The notes under the pieces: model-generated | Database searches by the model: none | Told to the model about the DNA's origin: nothing | Seen by the model: the letters and a program-made list of their open reading frames with translations, nothing else | From: DATLWN01 sp964422615 | Lineage (GTDB): Bacteria > Pseudomonadota > Zetaproteobacteria > Mariprofundales > Mariprofundaceae | DNA length: 9,726 nt | Direction: 5' to 3' | Assembly: GCA_964422615.1 (NCBI GenBank) | Contig: CAYRBJ010000047.1 | Coordinates: 1 to 9,726, forward strand | Shown: piece after piece, positions 4,971 through 9,726 of the stretch | How the letters are laid out: every line of letters begins with the position of its first letter | Position numbering within the stretch: position 1 is the stretch's first letter | Made by a program: the position numbers and the translations under genes

Positions 4971-5643
4971 GACCCTGAACCTGGACGAGAAGCTGTACGC
5001 CTACCTGCACCGCGTGTCGCTGCGCGAGCCGAAGGTGCTGAGAAAGCTGCGCGAGGCCACCGAGAAGGAGGAGAGCTCGGCCATGCGCTCGGCCCCGGAA
5101 CAGGGGCAGTTCATGGCCATGCTGCTGAAGCTGATCGATGCCAGGAGGGTCATCGAGGTCGGCACCTTCACCGGCTACGGCACGCTGTGGATGGCGCAGG
5201 CGCTGCCGGCGGACGGCGAGATCATCACCTGCGACGTGTCCGAGCGCTGGACCTTCGTGGCCCGCCGCTTCTGGGAGGAGGCCGGCGTGCTGGGCAAGGT
5301 GCGTCTGGAGCTCGGGCCGGCCATCGATACGCTGGACCTGCTGCTGGCGGATGGCGAGGCCGAATCCTTCGATTTCGCGTTCATCGATGCGGACAAGGTC
5401 AACTACGACGGCTATTTCGAGCGCTGCCTGCGGCTGGTGCGCCCGGGAGGCGTCATCGCCGTGGACAATGTGCTGTGGGGCGGCTCCGTCGTCGACAAGG
5501 CCGACAAGCAGGAGAGCACCGAGGCCATCCGCGCCTTCAACCTGAAGCTGGCCGACGATGGCCGCATCGAGCTGTCGATGCTGCCGCTGGCCGACGGCCT
5601 GACCCTGGCGGTCAAAAGGCCCCTGCCGGGCCAGGGCGGCTGA
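4960..5643 (+). CDS. SAM-dependent O-methyltransferase (Methyltransf_3 family)
   Basis: The 227-residue protein matches the cation-dependent catechol/caffeoyl-CoA O-methyltransferase family (COG4122). Motif I is VIEVGTFTGYGT (64-75). The FIDADKVNYDGYFE segment (141-154) carries the acidic metal and substrate residues D143 and D145, and D169-N170 in VDNVLWGGSV completes the metal site. It would transfer methyl from SAM to a hydroxyl of a small aromatic compound, but the substrate is unknown; some relatives act on tRNA wobble hydroxyuridine (TrmR type), so a tRNA role should be kept in mind in this context. AGGAGG (4951-4956) is well placed and lies inside the end of tudS, giving an 11-base overlap and coupled translation. 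It ends nine bases from the converging response-regulator gene. Confidence 0.9.
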   Translation: MANKTLNLDEKLYAYLHRVSLREPKVLRKLREATEKEESSAMRSAPEQGQFMAMLLKLIDARRVIEVGTFTGYGTLWMAQALPADGEIITCDVSERWTFVARRFWEEAGVLGKVRLELGPAIDTLDLLLADGEAESFDFAFIDADKVNYDGYFERCLRLVRPGGVIAVDNVLWGGSVVDKADKQESTEAIRAFNLKLADDGRIELSMLPLADGLTLAVKRPLPGQGG

Positions 5644-5652
5644 GCGTCCCGG

Positions 5653-6036
5653 TCAGTCGCCCTGCATCAGCTCCGGCAATGACTGCAGTTCGGAAAAGCG
5701 CACCGGCTTCTTGATCAGCACCGTCACAAGCGGGCGGATCGCCTGCAGCATCGCATCATCGGCGTAGCCGGTGATCGCGGCGATGGGCAGCTGCTCGTCC
5801 AGCTGGCGGATGCGGCGGATCAGCGACACACCGTCCATCACCGGCATGCGCAGATCCGTGACCAGCAGGCGGATCGACGAGCGCAGGCGATGGAAGGCAT
5901 CGATGGCCTGCAGACCGTTCTCGGCGACCACGACCCGGTGGCCGAGCGCGGTCAGAAACGCCTGCAACAACGAGCGCACCATGGGGTCGTCGTCAACCAC
6001 CAGGATATGGTGGTCCCGGATTGGTTCCGCTGACAT
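5653..6036 (-). CDS. Single-domain response regulator (CheY-like receiver)
   Basis: The 127-residue protein is a receiver domain alone. The acidic pocket is D15-D16-D17 in ILVVDDDPMV, the phosphoacceptor D61 in LLVTDLRMPVMDG, the switch Thr T89 in AAITGYAD, and the conserved lysine and proline in KKP (K109/K110, P111). No output domain follows, so it must act by protein contact or as a phosphorelay step. The start at 6034-6036 has a GGGGAGG site 12 bases upstream; an alternative in-frame ATG at 6079-6081 would add 15 residues lacking family similarity. No histidine kinase is in the window. The gene is divergent from the LuxR-type regulator, with a 155-base shared region containing a perfect palindrome. 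Confidence 0.92.
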   Translation of the reverse strand: MSAEPIRDHHILVVDDDPMVRSLLQAFLTALGHRVVVAENGLQAIDAFHRLRSSIRLLVTDLRMPVMDGVSLIRRIRQLDEQLPIAAITGYADDAMLQAIRPLVTVLIKKPVRFSELQSLPELMQGD

Positions 6037-6103
6037 GGATATACGCGACCTCCCCTTCTCCCATGCGAATTCGTCTAACATATAGAACAGCCATCTGCCG
6101 TTT

Positions 6104-6123
6104 CTCCCCCCATATGGGGGGAG
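6104..6123. promoter_or_regulatory. Perfect 20-bp palindrome, likely operator
   Basis: CTCCCCCCATATGGGGGGAG is identical on both strands with no spacer. It lies 68 bases upstream of the divergent response-regulator gene and 68 bases upstream of the LuxR-type gene, exactly midway between the two start codons. Twenty-base dyads are the size of classical LuxR-family boxes, so the adjacent LuxR-type regulator is the first candidate binder; this is inference. It is unlikely to be a terminator, since no T tract follows on either strand. Confidence 0.65.
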
Positions 6124-6191
6124 GCAGTGGTCCCGATGCCCGCTAAAAGTATAGGGCTGGGTTCTGAAGGAACAGAGCCGGAGGGGAGGAA

Positions 6192-7313
6192 ATGGACGTT
6201 CAACTGTTTTCCGACCTTGTCGGTATGGTCTACAACGTTGCCCTGGATGCGGACAACTGGCCGTTTGCCCTGGCCAGTTTTGCCGCATTCTTCGGCTGCA
6301 TGTCGGCGGCCATACGCATCGTCGATATGGACGATTTCCATGTGGTGTTCGAGGTGTCGTCGGGCGCGCGCGATGAGGATGTGGATGCCTATGCCGAGCA
6401 CTTCGCCGGCGTACTGCCCCATTTCGGCATGCTGAAGACGGCATCGAACCATTACGCCGACGACGTGTTCGTCGTGGGCGATCACGGGGCGGTACGCCTC
6501 GAGCAGGCCGATACGCTGATCGAGCAACTGGGGAAACGCCGCGGCGTCAGGGGCTTCGTGGTCAAGGCGGGAAACCGCATCGTGCATATCGCCATGCTGT
6601 GCGACGGCCAGTCACTTGAGTGCACGCGTCTTTCCGAGGCCTTGCCGCTGCTGGTGCCGCACATGCAGCGCGCCTTCATGGCCTGCAGGCGTATGCAGGA
6701 ACTGAAATATCGCACCGACAGCCTCGAACAGGCCATGAACTACTTCAACGCCGGCGTGATCATGCTCGACGGCGCCGGCACCCCGGTGTACATGAACCGG
6801 CGTGCCAGGGAGATCGTGGCCAACATGCAGGGGCTGTATGTTGTCTCCGGGCAATTGACCACCACCTCCAACCGGTTGACACCAAGGCTCAGGCAGATGG
6901 TCGCCACCGCCGTGGCGCAGGGGAAACAGGGCGGCAGCCGCATCGAGGCCATGGCCATCAAGCCCCCCGGGGAAAGGCACAAGCTGACGATCGCGACGGT
7001 GCCGCTGCAAGCCGACAGGCAGGCCGCGGTGCCGGAGCATGGGGACATCCATGCCGCCCTGCTGATCGCCTCGCCGAGCTTCGTCTCCGATCTGAAGCCG
7101 GAGGCGCTGCAAATGCTCGCCAACCTGACGGGCGCCGAGGCCAGGCTGGCCCTGGGCCTGGCATCCGGGCGTTCCCTCGGCCAGTACTGCAAGGACAGCG
7201 GTATCCAGATCGGCACCGCGCGCGGCTATCTGAAACAGGCCTTTGTGAAGACGGGCACCAACCGCCAGTCGGAACTGGTCAGCCTGGTGCACAGCATCTC
7301 CTTCAACCTGTAG
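6192..7313 (+). CDS. LuxR-type HTH transcriptional regulator with PAS-like region
   Basis: The 373-residue protein ends in a LuxR/GerE-like DNA-binding domain (about 309-368): LTGAEARLALGLASGRSLGQ, the helix pair around DSGIQIGTARGYLKQAFVKTGTNRQSELVSLV. Residues 180-215 (AMNYFNAGVIMLDGAGTPVYMNRRARE) read like the start of a PAS fold. The N-terminal 1-165 is a sensor region without a recognised ligand motif; it is not an acyl-homoserine-lactone domain as far as I can see. It has no receiver domain, so it is not a NarL-type regulator by itself. The strong site GGAGGGGAGGAA directly precedes the ATG. The gene is divergent from a receiver-only protein and followed 47 bases later by thiI. It may bind the 6104-6123 palindrome and control the pair. 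Confidence 0.85.
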   Translation: MDVQLFSDLVGMVYNVALDADNWPFALASFAAFFGCMSAAIRIVDMDDFHVVFEVSSGARDEDVDAYAEHFAGVLPHFGMLKTASNHYADDVFVVGDHGAVRLEQADTLIEQLGKRRGVRGFVVKAGNRIVHIAMLCDGQSLECTRLSEALPLLVPHMQRAFMACRRMQELKYRTDSLEQAMNYFNAGVIMLDGAGTPVYMNRRAREIVANMQGLYVVSGQLTTTSNRLTPRLRQMVATAVAQGKQGGSRIEAMAIKPPGERHKLTIATVPLQADRQAAVPEHGDIHAALLIASPSFVSDLKPEALQMLANLTGAEARLALGLASGRSLGQYCKDSGIQIGTARGYLKQAFVKTGTNRQSELVSLVHSISFNL

Positions 7314-7337
7314 CTCTGCCGGCGCTTACGTCCATGT

Positions 7338-7357
7338 CCGATCACCAGTAGGATCGG
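7338..7357 (+). promoter_or_regulatory. Hairpin and -10-like element at the thiI start
   Basis: CCGATC (7338-7343) pairs with GATCGG (7352-7357) around an 8-base loop, ending three bases before the thiI ATG. Within it TAGGAT (7349-7354) is a -10-like hexamer six bases before the ATG. No Shine-Dalgarno is visible. If transcription begins at the ATG, the inverted repeat acts in DNA rather than RNA; if it begins upstream, it would hide the initiation region. Confidence 0.35.
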
Positions 7358-7360
7358 GGC

Positions 7361-8533
7361 ATGACGCGCATCCTGATCCATTACGGCGAACTGACCCTGA
7401 AGGGGCGCAACCGCCAGACCTTCGAGCGGCGGCTGGCCGCCAACCTGAAGGACCTGACCGGCGCCAGGCACATCGAGCGCCGGCACGGGCGTATGCTGGC
7501 CGAGCTGCCGGACGCCGATGCGGCGACGCTGCAGCGCCTGGCCCTGATTCCCGGCATCCGCAACTTCGCCGTGGTACGCGGCGCCACGTCCGACATCGCC
7601 GACATGCAGCGGGTGGCCGAGGCGGCGGTACGCGAGGACTGCGGCGATGTCGCAGGCCGACGTTTCCGCATCACCGCCCGCCGCTCCGACAAGACATTGG
7701 CGCTGACCAGCCTGGATATCGCCGCAGCCCTCGGCGATCACCTGCGCCGGGCGCTGGGCATGGTGGTCGACCTCGATCACCCCGAGATCACCGTGCATGC
7801 CGAATGCACGCCGGACGGTGCCTACATCTACACCGACAAGCGCGAAGGCATCGGCGGCCTGCCTGTCGGCAGCTCCGGGCGCGGTGTGGTGCTGTTCTCC
7901 GGCGGCATCGATTCGCCGGTGGCCGCCTATACGATGATGAAGCGCGGCATGCAGGTGACGCTGGTGCACTTCTACAACAGCAGCCTGAACCGCGATTTCG
8001 CCAAGATCCGCGATCTGGCGGCTGTGCTGTCGTGCTACCAGGGGCGGCTGGCGCTGGTGCTGGTCGACCTGGAGGAATTCCAGCGGCACACCATCGCCGC
8101 CGTGCCGGCCGAGTACCGCATGATCATCTACAAGCGCCAGATGCTGCGCGAGGCCGCACGCATCGCTGTGCACGAGCGGGCGCAGGCCCTGGTCACCGGT
8201 GATTCGCTGGGGCAGGTGGCCAGCCAGACCCTGGCCAACATCCAGGCCATCTACGACGCGGCCACGCTGCCGCTGCTGCCGCCGCTGATCGGCATGGACA
8301 AGGAGGAGATCATTCATCTCGCCCGTCGCATCGGTACCTTCACGCCGTCGATCGAGGAGTACTGCGACATCTGCTCCTTCCTGGTGGCCAGGCACCCGGA
8401 GACCCGCGCCAACCGCCAAAAGGTGGCACAGTACGAGGCCACGCTCCCGATCGATTCGCTGGCGCCGGGCGAGCGCCGGGAGCTGTTCTTTGCAGGGCAA
8501 CCGCAGGCGCAGCAGGAGGTGGGGCATGGCTGA
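7361..8533 (+). CDS. thiI: tRNA 4-thiouridine synthetase ThiI (rhodanese-less form)
   Basis: The 390-residue protein matches ThiI. It has an N-terminal ferredoxin-like region starting ILIHYGELTLKGRNR, a THUMP domain at about 60-165, and the ATP-pyrophosphatase PP-loop SGGIDS (180-185). TGDSLGQVASQTLANI (279-294) is the conserved second ATP-site block. ThiI adenylates U8 of tRNA and adds sulfur, making the near-UV sensor 4-thiouridine. The E. coli enzyme adds a rhodanese domain for persulfide relay; it is absent here, as in Bacillus and archaeal forms. EYC (C335) corresponds to catalytic Cys344 of E. coli, and C338 creates a CxxC pair. The start is set by the ILIHYGE block. It overlaps msrB by eight bases. 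A TAGGAT hexamer six bases before the ATG suggests leaderless initiation. Confidence 0.95.
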   Translation: MTRILIHYGELTLKGRNRQTFERRLAANLKDLTGARHIERRHGRMLAELPDADAATLQRLALIPGIRNFAVVRGATSDIADMQRVAEAAVREDCGDVAGRRFRITARRSDKTLALTSLDIAAALGDHLRRALGMVVDLDHPEITVHAECTPDGAYIYTDKREGIGGLPVGSSGRGVVLFSGGIDSPVAAYTMMKRGMQVTLVHFYNSSLNRDFAKIRDLAAVLSCYQGRLALVLVDLEEFQRHTIAAVPAEYRMIIYKRQMLREAARIAVHERAQALVTGDSLGQVASQTLANIQAIYDAATLPLLPPLIGMDKEEIIHLARRIGTFTPSIEEYCDICSFLVARHPETRANRQKVAQYEATLPIDSLAPGERRELFFAGQPQAQQEVGHG

Positions 8534-8948
8534 CAGGATCCGGTACAGCGACGAGCAATGGCGGCGGCGCCTGACGCCCGAGCAGTACCAGGTGACGCGC
8601 GAGCATGGCACCGAGCGCGCCTTCACCGGCGAATACTGGGATTGTCACGAGCACGGCACCTATGCCTGTGTCTGCTGCGGGGCGCCGCTGTTTGCTTCCA
8701 CGGACAAGTACGATTCCGGCAGCGGCTGGCCCAGCTTCTCCCGTCCGCTCGCAGCCAGCCATGTGGCGACAAAAGAGGACCACAGCCATGGCATGCGACG
8801 CACCGAGGTGCTCTGTGCCGCCTGCGATGCGCACCTGGGCCATGTGTTCGACGACGGCCCGGCCCCAACAGGACAGCGTTACTGCATCAATTCGGCGGCG
8901 CTGCACCTGGACCAAAAACCGACGGGGGACGACGACGCCTCCGACTAG
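8526..8948 (+). CDS. msrB: Peptide methionine-R-sulfoxide reductase MsrB
   Basis: The 140-residue protein is a complete MsrB. Zinc ligands are C48/C51 (CVCC) and C97/C100 (CAAC). GSGWPSF (65-71) and HLGHVFDDGP (103-112) are family signatures, and the catalytic cysteine is C120 in RYCINSAAL. It reduces the R form of oxidised methionine in proteins, regenerated by thioredoxin. Start ATG 8526 with AGGAGG just upstream overlaps the end of thiI by eight bases, so translation is probably coupled. A longer in-frame start at 8490 adds 12 basic residues without similarity and was not used. The pairing with thiI puts two thiol/sulfur enzymes in one transcript. The acidic tail DDDASD is variable. Confidence 0.95.
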   Translation: MADRIRYSDEQWRRRLTPEQYQVTREHGTERAFTGEYWDCHEHGTYACVCCGAPLFASTDKYDSGSGWPSFSRPLAASHVATKEDHSHGMRRTEVLCAACDAHLGHVFDDGPAPTGQRYCINSAALHLDQKPTGDDDASD

Positions 8949-8963
8949 CAATCGACGCCTGCA

Positions 8964-9013
8964 TTTCCGTTTGCCGTTCGGGGCGGATAGAGTAGCCCCG
9001 CCTGTTTAAGGAG
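8964..9013 (+). promoter_or_regulatory. Candidate argH promoter and ribosome-binding site
   Basis: TAGAGT (8988-8993) could be the -10, with TTTCCG (8964-8969) as a weak -35 at 18 bases. It sits in the loop of an inverted repeat CGGGGC (8979-8984) / GCCCCG (8995-9000), possibly an operator or a weak terminator of msrB, though no T tract follows. AAGGAG (9008-9013) is a good ribosome site eight bases before the argH ATG. Confidence 0.35.
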
Positions 9014-9021
9014 TGAAAGCG

Positions 9022-9726
9022 ATGTCCGACAAGCCCTGGGGCGGGCGGTTCGACGCCCCGACCGACAGTTTCGTCGAGGCCTTCAACGCCTCCGTCGATG
9101 TGGATGCCCGCATGTATGCCGAGGATATCGCAGGCTCGAAGGCGCATGCGCGCATGCTGGCGAAGCAGGGCCTGCTGTCCGATACCGATCTCGCCGCCAT
9201 CCTCCAGGGGCTGGACGCCATCAAGGCAGAGATCGAGCGCGGCGAGTTCGCATTCACCGTGGCCCTCGAGGACGTGCACATGAACATCGAGCAGCGGTTG
9301 ACGGAGCGCGTCGGCGATGCCGGCAAGCGCCTGCACACCGCCCGCTCGCGCAACGACCAGGTGGCGACCGACGTGCGCCTGTACCTGCGCCGGCGCACCG
9401 ACGCTATGGTGGCGCGCATCCGACGCCTGCAGGAGGTGCTGGTGGCACTTGCCGAGCAACATGCCGATACCGTGATGCCCGGCTTCACGCACCTGCAGAC
9501 GGCGCAGCCGGTGACCCTCGGCCACCACCTGCTGGCCTATGTCGAGATGCTCGAGCGTGATGCGGGCCGCTTCATCGATGCGCGGGGGCGCATGAACCGT
9601 TCCCCTCTCGGGGCAGCGGCGCTGGCCGGCACCAGCTTCCCGATCGACCGGCAGATGACGTCCGACGAACTCGGCTTCGACGGGCCCTGCGCCAATTCGC
9701 TCGATGCCGTGTCCGACCGCGATTTC
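9022..9726 (+). CDS. argH: Argininosuccinate lyase (N-terminal half, cut by window end)
   Basis: 235 codons are open to the last base. WGGRF (6-10), LEDVHMNIE (82-90), TARSRNDQV (106-114), MPGFTHLQTAQP (152-163) and SPLGAAALAGT (194-204) are argininosuccinate lyase signatures. H157 and T156 in the THLQ block belong to the active site, and the S/N residues of SRND bind substrate. The enzyme splits argininosuccinate to arginine and fumarate in the last step of arginine synthesis, as a homotetramer. About half of the usual 460 residues are present; the mobile GSSxMPxKxN loop lies beyond the window. AAGGAG sets the start. It is 73 bases after msrB and probably has its own promoter. Confidence 0.97.
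   Translation, partial: MSDKPWGGRFDAPTDSFVEAFNASVDVDARMYAEDIAGSKAHARMLAKQGLLSDTDLAAILQGLDAIKAEIERGEFAFTVALEDVHMNIEQRLTERVGDAGKRLHTARSRNDQVATDVRLYLRRRTDAMVARIRRLQEVLVALAEQHADTVMPGFTHLQTAQPVTLGHHLLAYVEMLERDAGRFIDARGRMNRSPLGAAALAGTSFPIDRQMTSDELGFDGPCANSLDAVSDRDF

Noticed and set aside
5653..6444. Long 263-residue version of the response regulator
   Set aside because: The N-terminal extension is antisense to the LuxR-type gene and the palindrome; the receiver domain starts at 6036 with its own ribosome site.
7338..7357. Terminator between the LuxR-type gene and thiI
   Set aside because: The 6-bp inverted repeat has an 8-base loop and is followed by GG, C and the thiI ATG, not by a T tract.
7226..8626. 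466-codon open frame on the minus strand
   Set aside because: It is the longest frame in the window but lies opposite thiI, whose motifs are unmistakable. Its protein is rich in His, Gln, Arg and Gly, without recognisable domains; typical antisense shadow of GC-rich coding DNA.

Overview
The window looks like a GC-rich chromosomal segment from a proteobacterium. Several proteins (RRM RNA-binding protein, Mth938-like protein, short ThiI, DUF1722/DUF523 proteins, ArgH) fit a Gammaproteobacterium, possibly a Chromatiales-like lineage. That placement is inference from protein style, not from a marker gene. No rRNA, tRNA, CRISPR array or intact mobile element is visible. The first ~165 bases are clearly richer in A+T than the rest.

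Layout. (1) 3-119 (+): tail of a gene cut by the window edge, resembling the C-terminus of HigA/ImmA-IrrE-type proteins. It faces a small Mth938-domain gene (169-513, -). (2) 610-1138 (+): a small RRM protein with its own promoter, a long structured 5' leader and a very strong terminator. (3) 1146-1735 (-): a HigBA toxin-antitoxin pair with an AT-rich inverted repeat (1760-1780) as likely operator. (4) 1840-5643 (+): five closely packed genes: PfkB-family kinase; a fusion of a T4-endonuclease-V-like domain to DUF1722; a phosphate acetyl/butyryltransferase; a DUF523/TudS Fe-S desulfidase; a SAM O-methyltransferase. (5) 5653-6036 (-) and 6192-7313 (+): a single-domain response regulator and a LuxR-type regulator, divergent, with a perfect 20-bp palindrome between them. 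(6) 7361-8948 (+): a rhodanese-less ThiI (tRNA 4-thiouridine synthetase) overlapping MsrB. (7) 9022-end (+): the N-terminal half of argininosuccinate lyase.

The most interesting theme is tRNA thiolation and near-UV biology. ThiI would write 4-thiouridine. DUF523 (TudS) and DUF1722 are the two halves of the RudS-type 4-thiouridine eraser, but here they are two separate genes, and DUF1722 is fused to a pyrimidine-dimer-glycosylase-like domain. A phosphotransacylase gene sits between them, flanked by two copies of a 36-bp block. That block codes for the last residues of the DUF1722 protein, and the second copy is a relic just upstream of the TudS gene. The block ends in a -10-like hexamer 6-7 nt before the next start codon, an arrangement shared by five genes here that lack Shine-Dalgarno sites. 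Leaderless transcription is therefore likely for them.
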